Positions 52,625 through 60,514 of a stretch of DNA of 64,000 nucleotides are shown here, in pieces. Below the pieces are notes generated by a model. The model made no database searches and was not told the DNA's origin. It saw nothing but the letters and a program-made list of their open reading frames with translations. Position 1 is the first letter of the stretch; each line of letters begins with the position of its first letter. A program made the position numbers and the translations under genes. Source of the stretch: Pseudomonadota bacterium (lineage in GTDB: Bacteria; Pseudomonadota; Alphaproteobacteria; Sphingomonadales; Sphingomonadaceae). The stretch spans positions 1 through 64,000 of the forward strand of contig JAKPHK010000015.1 in NCBI GenBank assembly GCA_029550345.1, read 5' to 3'.

Positions 52625-53619
52625 AGGCGCAGCCCCTCTGCCTTGAGCGGGCGGGCCAGCAGTTCGGCCACGACGGCTTTGGCCGGTGCCTCCCCGCACA
52701 GCAGGCGGTTCACCGCATCGACGATCGGCATGGCGATGCCATGCTTGTGGGCCAGATCGGCCAGAACCGGGGCGGTGTGTGCGCCTTCGGCCACGCTGGT
52801 CTTGCCCGCCAGAGCCTCGGTCGCGCTCATCCCCTCGCCCAGCGCCTTGCCGAGCGAGAAGTTGCGGCTGGAGGTAGAGGAACAGGTCAGCACCAGATCG
52901 CCCAGCCCGCACAGACCCGCCAGAGTTTCCGCCCGCGCTCCGCGCGCCAGGCCAAACCGGGTCATCTCGGCATAGCCGCGCGCGATCAGCGCAGCGCGGG
53001 CATTCTGGCCCAGCCCCAGCCCGTCCACCACGCCGCAGGCGATCGCCAGCACGTTCTTGACCGAGCCGCCGATTTCCGCCCCCGTCACATCGTCCGAATA
53101 ATAGGGCCGCAACATCGGGCGCGAAATTGCCGGGGCGAGCCGCTGCCACTGCGCCTCACCCCCGGCGCAGGCCAGGGTCACCGCGGTCGGCAGCCCGGCG
53201 GCGACTTCGTGAGCAAACGTCGGACCCGAAAGCACCGCCAGGCTGGCGGCAGGTGCAGCCTCAGCCGCAACGTCGGCCATCAGCCGCCCGGTTCCGGCCT
53301 CGATCCCCTTGGAACACAGCACCAGATCGCGCTGCCCGTCGGGCAGGCCGGACAGCACCCGCGCCAAATGTTGCGCCGGGGTGACCACCAACAGCACCGG
53401 CAGCTCAGCCAGATCAGCCAGATCGCCGGTCGCCCGGACCTGATCGGCCAGCCGGGCGGAAGGCAGGAACAGGCCGTTGGTGTGGGCCGTGTTGATTTCC
53501 GCGACCAGTTCAGCCTCGCGCGCCCAGATCAACACCTGCGACCCGTCGCTGGCCATGGCCTGCGCCAGCGCCGTGCCCCAGGCCCCCGCGCCAATAACGC
53601 CAATCGCCGGGCCGCTCAT
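52621..53619 (-). CDS. gpsA: Glycerol-3-phosphate dehydrogenase (NAD(P)+)
   Basis: Reduces dihydroxyacetone phosphate to sn-glycerol 3-phosphate for phospholipids. The 332-aa product has the Rossmann motif [21 protein letters not shown], the [37 protein letters not shown] active-site helix with the catalytic Lys, and [22 protein letters not shown] at 53619 overlaps the tsaD stop (ATGA). The tsaD-gpsA-flippase order links it to membrane biogenesis. Confidence 0.96.
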   Translation of the reverse strand: MSGPAIGVIGAGAWGTALAQAMASDGSQVLIWAREAELVAEINTAHTNGLFLPSARLADQVRATGDLADLAELPVLLVVTPAQHLARVLSGLPDGQRDLVLCSKGIEAGTGRLMADVAAEAAPAASLAVLSGPTFAHEVAAGLPTAVTLACAGGEAQWQRLAPAISRPMLRPYYSDDVTGAEIGGSVKNVLAIACGVVDGLGLGQNARAALIARGYAEMTRFGLARGARAETLAGLCGLGDLVLTCSSTSSRNFSLGKALGEGMSATEALAGKTSVAEGAHTAPVLADLAHKHGIAMPIVDAVNRLLCGEAPAKAVVAELLARPLKAEGLRL

Positions 53620-54644
53620 GCTTTCACCCCCGCACCGCGCACCGGAGCGGCATCCGGATCGAGCGGCCAGCGCGGCCGCGCCGCGAAATCGAGCGGGTCT
53701 GACTGGCCAAGCCGTTCCACCCCGGCCCAGGCGATCATCGCGGCATTGTCGGTGCACAGCGGAAGCGGCGGGGCAACGAAAGGCAGGCCGAATTCAGCCG
53801 CCAGCCCTTCCAGCGCCGCGCGCACCGCCTTGTTGGCGGCAACCCCGCCCGCGACGACAAGCGCGGTGGGCGCCGTAACCAGTTCAAGCGCCTTGCGGCT
53901 GCGATCGAGCACGCAATCGATAGCGGCCTGCTGGAACGAGGCGGCGATGTCCGCATCGGCGTAGCGCCCGCTTTCCTTGGCCCGCAGCACCGCGCTTTTC
54001 AGCCCCGCGAAAGAGAAATGCGGTTCAGCGCTGCCCAGCAAGGGGCGCGGCAAGGGCACGTTTGCGGCCTGCCCTTCTGCCGCGAGCCGTTCAACCGCCG
54101 GACCGCCGGGAAAACCCAGACCCAGTATCTTGGCGGTCTTGTCAAACGCCTCACCCAGCGCATCGTCGATCGTGGTGCCAAGCCTCTTGAAGCGCCCCAC
54201 GCCCTCTACCAGCAGCAACTGGCAGTGCCCGCCAGAAACCAGCAGCAGCAAATAGGGAAATTGCAGCTCAGGATCGGCCAGCCGCGGCGAAAGCGCGTGG
54301 CCTTCCAGGTGGTTGATCGCGATCAGCGGCTTGTCTCCAGCCATGGCCAGCGCCTTGGCGGTGACCAGCCCGACCATCACCCCGCCGATCAGCCCTGGCC
54401 CGGCGGTGGCGGCAATCGCATCGACATCGCCCAGCTCCATCCCGGCGTCCGCCAGAGTCGCGGCGATCAGCGGTGCCAGCCGCTCGGCATGGGCGCGCGC
54501 GGCAATTTCTGGCACGACCCCGCCATAGGGCCGATGGGCATCGTCCTGCGAGGCGATGCGCTGCGCAAGGATACGGCGCCCCGAATCAACCAGAGCCGCT
54601 GCGGTTTCGTCGCAAGACGATTCAATTCCGAGGACAATCCCCAT
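53616..54644 (-). CDS. tsaD: tRNA N6-adenosine threonylcarbamoyltransferase
   Basis: Catalytic subunit of the t6A37 tRNA modification complex. The 342-aa ASKHA-fold product has the metal-binding HLEGH motif, the start [41 protein letters not shown], and [20 protein letters not shown]. Length fits. It is divergent from hemC with a 43-base spacer in which both promoters must lie or overlap. Confidence 0.97.
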   Translation of the reverse strand: MGIVLGIESSCDETAAALVDSGRRILAQRIASQDDAHRPYGGVVPEIAARAHAERLAPLIAATLADAGMELGDVDAIAATAGPGLIGGVMVGLVTAKALAMAGDKPLIAINHLEGHALSPRLADPELQFPYLLLLVSGGHCQLLLVEGVGRFKRLGTTIDDALGEAFDKTAKILGLGFPGGPAVERLAAEGQAANVPLPRPLLGSAEPHFSFAGLKSAVLRAKESGRYADADIAASFQQAAIDCVLDRSRKALELVTAPTALVVAGGVAANKAVRAALEGLAAEFGLPFVAPPLPLCTDNAAMIAWAGVERLGQSDPLDFAARPRWPLDPDAAPVRGAGVKA

Positions 54645-54687
54645 CTTGGCTTTCCCTTAGCCGGATTGCGCAATAGGACAAGCGGCC

Positions 54688-55614
54688 ATGCCAGACCGTC
54701 CCCCGCTGAAACTTGGCACACGTGCCTCTCCCCTCGCCATGGCCCAGGCCCATGAAGCCCGAGACCGGCTCTGCGCGGCCCATCCCGGGCTGGCGGTGGA
54801 GATCGTTCCGGTCACCGCCAGTGGCGACAAGGTGCTCGATCGTCCGCTGGCCGAAATCGGCGGCAAGGCGCTGTGGACCAAGGAGCTGGATGCCTGGCTG
54901 CTGACCGGCGAGATCGACTTTGCGGTCCATTCGCTGAAAGACGTCGAAACGATCCGCCCGGCCGAGATCGCCATCGCCGCGATCCTGCCGCGTGAGGACG
55001 TGCGCGATGTGCTGGTCGGTGCGGCATCGCTGGCCGAACTGCCGCCGGGGGCGCGGATCGGCACCAGCGCGCCGCGCCGTGCCGCGCAGGCGCTCCACGT
55101 CCGGCCCGATTGCCAGGTCGTGGGGATACGCGGCAACGTCCAGACCCGGCTGGCCAAGCTCGAAGCGGGAGAGGCCGACGTCACCCTGCTGGCACTGGCC
55201 GGTCTGAACCGCCTGGGGATGAGCCATTTCGGCACGCCGCTCGATCCCGAAGCCTGGCTGCCCGCACCGGGACAAGGAGCGATCGCGATCGAGGCCCGCG
55301 CCACCGATCAGCAGGTGCTTGATCTGCTCGCCGCCATCGACCATCAGCCCAGCCGCCATGCCGTTCTGGCGGAACGCGCGCTGCTGGCCGCGCTGGGCGG
55401 GAATTGCCACAGCCCGATCTCGGTCCTGACGACGCCGCAGGGCGAGCTGCTGGCCATGCGCGCAGAGCTGCTCAGCCCCGATGGCGCCGAGCGGGTTGAG
55501 GGCGAGGCAGTTTTTGATCCCGCAGACCTTGACGGACCGGCCCGGCTGGCCGAACAGTTGCTGGCGCAGGCAAGCCCTGCGATCCGCGCGCACTTCGATC
55601 CTCCAAGGGGGTAG
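54688..55614 (+). CDS. hemC: Porphobilinogen deaminase
   Basis: Assembles four porphobilinogens into hydroxymethylbilane. The 308-aa product starts PPLKLGTRASPLAMAQAHEARDRL, includes KALWTKELDAWLLTGEIDFAVHSLKDVE, VGIRGNVQTRLAKLEAGEADVTLLALAGLNRLG, and the C-terminal LAALGGNCHSPIS with the dipyrromethane-cofactor Cys. It is the first gene of a plus-strand hemC-hemD-mitofilin block. Confidence 0.97.
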   Translation: MPDRPPLKLGTRASPLAMAQAHEARDRLCAAHPGLAVEIVPVTASGDKVLDRPLAEIGGKALWTKELDAWLLTGEIDFAVHSLKDVETIRPAEIAIAAILPREDVRDVLVGAASLAELPPGARIGTSAPRRAAQALHVRPDCQVVGIRGNVQTRLAKLEAGEADVTLLALAGLNRLGMSHFGTPLDPEAWLPAPGQGAIAIEARATDQQVLDLLAAIDHQPSRHAVLAERALLAALGGNCHSPISVLTTPQGELLAMRAELLSPDGAERVEGEAVFDPADLDGPARLAEQLLAQASPAIRAHFDPPRG

Positions 55615-55617
55615 AAT

Positions 55618-56322
55618 TTGGCCGTACCGCTGATAATCGTCCGTCCTGAACCCGGCTGCTCGGCCAGCCTGGCTTCGGCTCGGGGGATGCCGGGGGTAGA
55701 GGCTCACGGATTTCCGTTGTTTGAAATGGCCGCGCGCAGCTGGGAAGCCGTCCCGCCTGAACGCTTCGACGCCCTGTTGATCGGCAGTGCGATGGTGTTC
55801 CGCTTTGGCGGGCGCGGACTTGGCGCACTGAAAGGGCTGCCGGTCTATGCCGTCGGCGATGTAACTGCCGCTGCCGCGCAAGAGGCTGGCTTTGCCGTCC
55901 ATTGCAGCGGTACAGGTTCGATGCAGTCTTTGCTCGGCCAACTTGATCCGGCCCATCGCCGTCTGCTGCGTCTCGCCGGGGAAGAGCGTGTGCCACTGAC
56001 CCTGCCCAAGGGCGTGATCATGGAAGAGCGGATCGTCTATGCTGCCCAATCGCGCGAGATGCCGGGTGAGCTGATCGCCCTGCTGCGCAGCCCCGCGATC
56101 ATCGCCGTCCACTCAGCCGATGCGGCCCGCCACCTGACGTCGCAATGCGTCAGCCACGGCATTCGCCGCGCACCTTTGCGGATCGCAGCGCTTTCCCAGC
56201 GGATCGCCAATGCCGCCGGGGATGGCTGGGGTGAGGTTGCGACGATCCCGTTCCCCGATGACAAGGCCCTGCTGGCCTTGGCCCGCCAGATGTGCCAAGA
56301 CCCCTGGCACGGAGCCAGTTAG
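55618..56322 (+). CDS. hemD: Uroporphyrinogen-III synthase
   Basis: Closes and inverts the D ring of hydroxymethylbilane. The 234-aa product is divergent, as is usual in HemD, but has the two-lobe layout: IIVRPEPGCSASLASARGMPGVEAHGFPLFEM, DALLIGSAMVFRFGG, KGLPVYAVGDVTAAAAQEAGF, and IIAVHSADAARHL. The start is TTG at 55618, preceded by AAGGGGG, three bases after the hemC stop. Length and position beside hemC support the call. Confidence 0.9.
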   Translation: MAVPLIIVRPEPGCSASLASARGMPGVEAHGFPLFEMAARSWEAVPPERFDALLIGSAMVFRFGGRGLGALKGLPVYAVGDVTAAAAQEAGFAVHCSGTGSMQSLLGQLDPAHRRLLRLAGEERVPLTLPKGVIMEERIVYAAQSREMPGELIALLRSPAIIAVHSADAARHLTSQCVSHGIRRAPLRIAALSQRIANAAGDGWGEVATIPFPDDKALLALARQMCQDPWHGAS

Positions 56323-56337
56323 GAATACCCAGGCCGA

Positions 56338-57249
56338 ATGCCCGAAGACTATTACAGTTCCCCCACCACCCCTGCCCGCAAGTCTGGCGGGACTGTCCGT
56401 ACCGTGCTGGGCACCGCCGTGCTGGCCTTTCTGGGCGGCGGCGCGCTGGTGATGTGGCTGCTGTGGAACGGCCAGATTGCACTGCCGGGCGTCAGCGACG
56501 CTCAGACGCCGCCAACCGCCATGGCGATCCCCAGCCCCACGACCAGCGCCGCCGCGGCGAACAACGCCCTGATGGAGCAGCAAATTGCGGCGCTGGAACA
56601 GCGGCTGGCCCGGATCGACCTTCAGGCCGCCGCAGCCGAGGGCAATACGGCCCGGGCCGAGGCGCTGCTGGTCGCACTGGCAGCGCGCCGCGCGATCGAG
56701 CATGGAACCGAACTGGGCTATCTGGAAGATCAACTGCGCTTGCGGTTCAGCGCCGCGCGGCCCGCGGCGGTCAATACCGTGATTGAGGTGGCCAAGGCCA
56801 AAATCACGTTGGACAGTTTGCTGGAAGAGCTTGAGCAACTTGCCCCGCAACTGACCGGGAGCGGACCGGAAGACACCGGCTGGGTGAGGTTCAAGCGTCA
56901 GTTCACCGGCCTGTTCGTGATTCACCGCGACAATCCCGGCGCTGACGTTCCGGAAACCCGCCTGGCCCGCGCACAACTGCTGCTGCGAACCGGTCAGATC
57001 GACGAAGCCGTAGCCGAAATCGCCAAATTGCCCGGCGCCAAGATCGGCGAGGAATGGATCGCCAAGGCCCGCCGTTATTCCGAAGCGATGCAGGCGCTTG
57101 ACCAGATCGAGCAGGCCGCTCTGGCTGAGCCGGAAAAGCTGAAAGCCGGCACCGGTGAAGACGTTCGCCAGCCCGGCCCGGCGGTCAGCCCCTCACCCAC
57201 CGGAACGCCTGCACCTGCGCAGACTCCGGCCCGACAGGCGACGTACTAG
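56338..57249 (+). CDS. Mitofilin (Mic60)-like inner membrane protein
   Basis: Alphaproteobacterial Mic60/mitofilin homologues shape intracytoplasmic membranes and are typically encoded near hemC/hemD. The 303-aa product has one N-terminal helix (VRTVLGTAVLAFLGGGALVMWLLW), a coiled-coil region (ALMEQQIAALEQRLARIDLQAAAAEGNTARAEALLVALAARRAIEHG), and a C-terminal region similar to the mitofilin signature (RFKRQFTGLFVIHRDNPGADVPETRLARAQLLLRTGQIDEAVAEIAKLPG). It is shorter than mitochondrial Mic60 and the coiled coil is reduced. Its stop codon lies in a CTAG that is duplicated by the element inserted after it. Confidence 0.8.
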   Translation: MPEDYYSSPTTPARKSGGTVRTVLGTAVLAFLGGGALVMWLLWNGQIALPGVSDAQTPPTAMAIPSPTTSAAAANNALMEQQIAALEQRLARIDLQAAAAEGNTARAEALLVALAARRAIEHGTELGYLEDQLRLRFSAARPAAVNTVIEVAKAKITLDSLLEELEQLAPQLTGSGPEDTGWVRFKRQFTGLFVIHRDNPGADVPETRLARAQLLLRTGQIDEAVAEIAKLPGAKIGEEWIAKARRYSEAMQALDQIEQAALAEPEKLKAGTGEDVRQPGPAVSPSPTGTPAPAQTPARQATY

Positions 57250-57515
57250 GCCGCAAACTCATAAATGACGCCATCGAGGTTTGAGTCAGAATGGCTCAGT
57301 GCCAGGAGAAAAGGCGCAGGAATATGTCGATATTTTCAGTCTTTTCGACGCAGCAATGGGCCATTCTGACCAAGTCCCTGCGGGACGTCCAAATGGCTTC
57401 CATCTCAGCCAAAGCCGCCCTTGGAAAGGCAACCAGCCTTCCCGGCGGGCGCCTTCGCCCGATAAGTTCGCCATTTGGGCGCCTCGATGGCGTCATTTAT
57501 GAGTTTACGGCCTAG
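57246..57515. mobile_element. MITE-like element (262 bp, 30-bp inverted repeats, CTAG target duplication)
   Basis: Terminal inverted repeats GCCGCAAACTCATAAATGACGCCATCGAGG (57250-57279) and its reverse complement (57482-57511) agree at 29 of 30 positions and are flanked by CTAG on both sides (57246-57249 and 57512-57515), as expected for a target-site duplication of the IS5-type YTAR class. Inside are two shorter inverted pairs (GTCAGAATGGC/GCCATTCTGAC and CCAAATGGC/GCCATTTGG). No transposase is encoded; small ORFs cross both strands but have no recognisable motif. The element is non-autonomous. Confidence 0.85.
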
Positions 57516-58741
57516 GCTTTCAGCAGCGCGGGCAAATCGCCCGACATTCCGCGTGCCTCGTCCATGAAGAAGCGTTTGAGCCAGCCCGAGCGCTGAACCG
57601 CACCCATCCCGATCCGCCGGACCAGGCTGGGCAGTTTCCCGGGCACCCCGAACAGGCGGACGATAGCATCGGTGGTGGCCATCACCGTGGTGCTGTCCAG
57701 ACTGCGCCAGCGTTCATAGCGGGCGAGAACCTGGGCATCGCCCGGATCAAGCCCGAGCCGCATCCCTTCGGCCAGCACCTCTACCAGTACGCCGACATCG
57801 CGCAGTCCCAGGTTGAGGCCCTGCCCGGCAATCGGGTGCATCCCGTGCGCGGCATCGCCGACCAGTGCCAGCCGTTGATCGACAATCCGGGCGGCGTGAT
57901 GGAAGTTGAGCGGATAGCTCATCCGCGGCGCGGCGAGTTCAATCCGCCCGAAGACCCCGTCGAGCCGCGCCGCCATTTCACCGATGAACACCGCATCGCT
58001 GAGTGCTGAAATCCCGGCAGCGTCCTTTTCATCAAAAGTCCAGACCACCGCGCTGCGGTGCCGCCCGTCGGGCAGATCGAGCAGCGGCAGCAGTGCCAGC
58101 GGCCCGGCCGGATAGAAAATTTCCCAGGCGACGCCGCCATGCGGTTTTTCGTGGGTGATCGCGGTCACGAAGGCGCGGTGGCTGTAATCCCATTTCGCCG
58201 ATTTCAGGCCGGCCTCGATCCGGGTCGGGCTTTGCCGCCCTTCCGCGCCGATCAGGACACTACCGCTGACGGTCCGCCCGTCACTGAGCGTGACGGAGAC
58301 CCCGTGTTCACCGCGCTGCCGCTCCACCGGTTCAACCCCGCTCGACCAGGCGATCGCCGGTTCCTCGCGCGCAGCCTCGAACAAGGCCAGGCGAATGTCG
58401 CGGTTGGCATACATCCGGCCGAGCGTACCGTCGCCCGGTTTGGGCTTGAAGTCGATCCGCCCAGGCTTCATCCCGTCGGTTACCGCGATCGCCTCGATTC
58501 TGCAGCCAAATGGGGCCAGCCGGTCCTCCAGCCCGATGTTGCACAGCAGGTTCCAGCTGGCGGTGGAGATCGCGGAGGCACGCCCGTCCACACCCTCAGC
58601 GGTCAGCTCTTCAGGCCGGGCCTTGTCGATCACGTGGCTGGTTATACCCTGCCGCGCTGCGGCCAGGGCCAGCGTCATCCCGACCAGCCCTCCGCCCAGG
58701 ATGACCAGATCGCGCCTGTCGGTTGCGGTATCGCTCATCAT
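57512..58741 (-). CDS. UbiH/UbiF/VisC/COQ6 family FAD-dependent monooxygenase
   Basis: A 409-aa aromatic hydroxylase of the ubiquinone-synthesis group: the FAD Rossmann motif LVILGGGLVGMTLALAAARQG, the DGRASAISTASWNLLCNIG segment, and the second FAD motif LALVGDAAHGMHPIAGQGLNLGLRDVGVL, specific to this family. It hydroxylates the ubiquinone ring at one position, which cannot be told from sequence alone. The ATGATG at 58741 is chosen; the upstream frame is out of the family pattern. The stop codon lies in the right CTAG duplication of the MITE. It follows the phosphatase gene by four bases. Confidence 0.9.
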   Translation of the reverse strand: MMSDTATDRRDLVILGGGLVGMTLALAAARQGITSHVIDKARPEELTAEGVDGRASAISTASWNLLCNIGLEDRLAPFGCRIEAIAVTDGMKPGRIDFKPKPGDGTLGRMYANRDIRLALFEAAREEPAIAWSSGVEPVERQRGEHGVSVTLSDGRTVSGSVLIGAEGRQSPTRIEAGLKSAKWDYSHRAFVTAITHEKPHGGVAWEIFYPAGPLALLPLLDLPDGRHRSAVVWTFDEKDAAGISALSDAVFIGEMAARLDGVFGRIELAAPRMSYPLNFHHAARIVDQRLALVGDAAHGMHPIAGQGLNLGLRDVGVLVEVLAEGMRLGLDPGDAQVLARYERWRSLDSTTVMATTDAIVRLFGVPGKLPSLVRRIGMGAVQRSGWLKRFFMDEARGMSGDLPALLKA

Positions 58742-58745
58742 GGCC

Positions 58746-60422
58746 TCACTTGTCGCAGGTATTGCCCGCGCCGCCATCCAGATCGAGGCAGCGCCCGTCA
58801 AAACTGCCTTCCGGCACCTTGAGGCCCAGAATCGCCGCCAGGGTCGGCGCGATATCGACCGTTTCAACCGGCTGCGGCTGCTCGAACCCGTTCATGCCCT
58901 TGCGCCAGAACAGGATCGGCACACGCCGGTCATAGTCATAGGCGCTGCCATGGGTGGCGACATAGGCGCCCGGAATCGGGTTGGGGATCGGGGTCACGGT
59001 CCGTTCAAGCAGCAGGATCACATCACCCGAGCGGCCCTTCTGATAGGAAGCACGGGCACGGTCCTTGAAGCTCCAGTCCTGCGGATTGCCGGTCGGCAGC
59101 GGGGTCTTTTCCAGTTCTTCGCCAGTATAGACCGCAGCAACCTGCGGGTGTGCTTTCAGGATCGAGACGAGCGCCGCCGTCGCCCGCGCCCGCTGCGCCG
59201 GATCGAGCGCGCGATTGATATAAAGATCGCCCATCGGACCATCGCCGATCACCAGTTGACCATCCAGCAGCACGATCCCGGTCTTGATGCCGACCGCCTT
59301 GGAAAGCGCCTCTGGCGTCAGTGCAGGATCAACCCGCTCGGCGCGCGGAAAGGCCTGTTCGTCCATCCGCTCCGGCATATCGAGCCCGCCGTGATCGGCG
59401 CTCAGCACTACCATGTAATCGATCCCGAGCGAATCGAGATGCGCGAACAGTTTGCCCAGACTTTGGTCGAGCTGGTTCTGCAGGATGCACATCTCCGCCC
59501 CGGCGACCCCGGTGGCATGGCCGACATAGTCGGTCGCCGAAAGCGAGACCGAGAGAACATCGGGCGCAGGGCCGCGGCCCAGTCCCATTTCATCGATCAG
59601 CCCGATCGCCAGATCGACCGTTGCGGCATCCATCCGCGGCGAAACGCGGAACTGCGGCTCCTTTCCGGCCTCGATCGGGAACCGGCCGGTGCCGAGCGTG
59701 GTCTTGCCGACCGCAACCGGGTGATCGTTAGCCGCGCACCAGGCGGGGATCGGCAGGGCCGGTGCACCGGACTTGATCGTGGCGGCGGCGGCGGCGTTGA
59801 CCTTATCAACCGCAGGCGTGGTCGTGCGCCCGTTCAGCGTAACGAAGGCCCCGCCCTTCCACCACCAGGCGGCGTCGATATTGTGCCCGCCCATCATCAT
59901 CACGGCGCGGTCCTTGGCCGAAACGGCGACGTTGCGGGTGGCCGGGTTGGCGCTCTTCATCCATTCGCCAAGGGTCGGCACCTTGAGGTGGTAGGGCGAA
60001 ACCACCGGATTCTTGGCAGAACTGGCAGGATCGCGATCATCCTCTGCGCAATAGATCGGCTTCACCCCGCGCGGACCGCCCGGTTCGTACCAGTTGTTGG
60101 CGATGATGCCGTTGCGCGCCGGGCGCGCCCCGGTCAGCAGGGTGGAGTGCCCCGGGCAGGTTTCCGTTGCGGCGTGTGACTGGAACCCTGACGGGAAGAC
60201 CACGCCATTGATCAGCCGCACGAAACCGCCGCTGTAGTGCTGACGGTACTGGGCAAAGGTATCGGCGCTGAACTGATCGATCGAAACCGCGACGATCAGA
60301 CGCGGCGGCCCCTGCGGCGCGGGCGTTTCGGCCACACTTGCCGGTGCCTTGGCCGGAGTACCGGCACAGGCAGCAAGCGACAGGGACAGGGCAAGAACGA
60401 TCGGGGTAACGAGGCGGCGCAT
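58746..60422 (-). CDS. PafA-like alkaline phosphatase (exported lipoprotein)
   Basis: A 558-aa alkaline phosphatase of the PafA/SPAP type with a lipoprotein signal (VLALSLSLAACAG). The Thr nucleophile sits in SHAATETCPGHSTLLTGARPARNGIIANNWY; the Asn is in ANNW, and AVSAKDRAVMMMGGHNI holds the Lys and Arg of the PafA active site. Metal ligands appear in VVLSADHGGLDM and the C-terminal GSAYDYDRRVPILFW. It hydrolyses phosphate monoesters in the periplasm. Start at ATG 60422; it lies four bases before the UbiH-like start. Confidence 0.92.
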   Translation of the reverse strand: MRRLVTPIVLALSLSLAACAGTPAKAPASVAETPAPQGPPRLIVAVSIDQFSADTFAQYRQHYSGGFVRLINGVVFPSGFQSHAATETCPGHSTLLTGARPARNGIIANNWYEPGGPRGVKPIYCAEDDRDPASSAKNPVVSPYHLKVPTLGEWMKSANPATRNVAVSAKDRAVMMMGGHNIDAAWWWKGGAFVTLNGRTTTPAVDKVNAAAAATIKSGAPALPIPAWCAANDHPVAVGKTTLGTGRFPIEAGKEPQFRVSPRMDAATVDLAIGLIDEMGLGRGPAPDVLSVSLSATDYVGHATGVAGAEMCILQNQLDQSLGKLFAHLDSLGIDYMVVLSADHGGLDMPERMDEQAFPRAERVDPALTPEALSKAVGIKTGIVLLDGQLVIGDGPMGDLYINRALDPAQRARATAALVSILKAHPQVAAVYTGEELEKTPLPTGNPQDWSFKDRARASYQKGRSGDVILLLERTVTPIPNPIPGAYVATHGSAYDYDRRVPILFWRKGMNGFEQPQPVETVDIAPTLAAILGLKVPEGSFDGRCLDLDGGAGNTCDK

Positions 60423-60514
60423 CGGGCTTCCTTGAAATATGTTCGAGTTGGCGGCACAGCCCTGTTGCGCCCACCGCGCGCCAAGCGCAAGGGGAGCCGC
60501 AAGGAGAATCCCGC

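Noticed and set aside
57291-57515. 74-aa ORF in the MITE (plus strand) and 66-aa ORF (minus strand)
   Set aside because: They lack family motifs, lie entirely within a non-autonomous repeat and run into the terminal repeat. Probably not coding.
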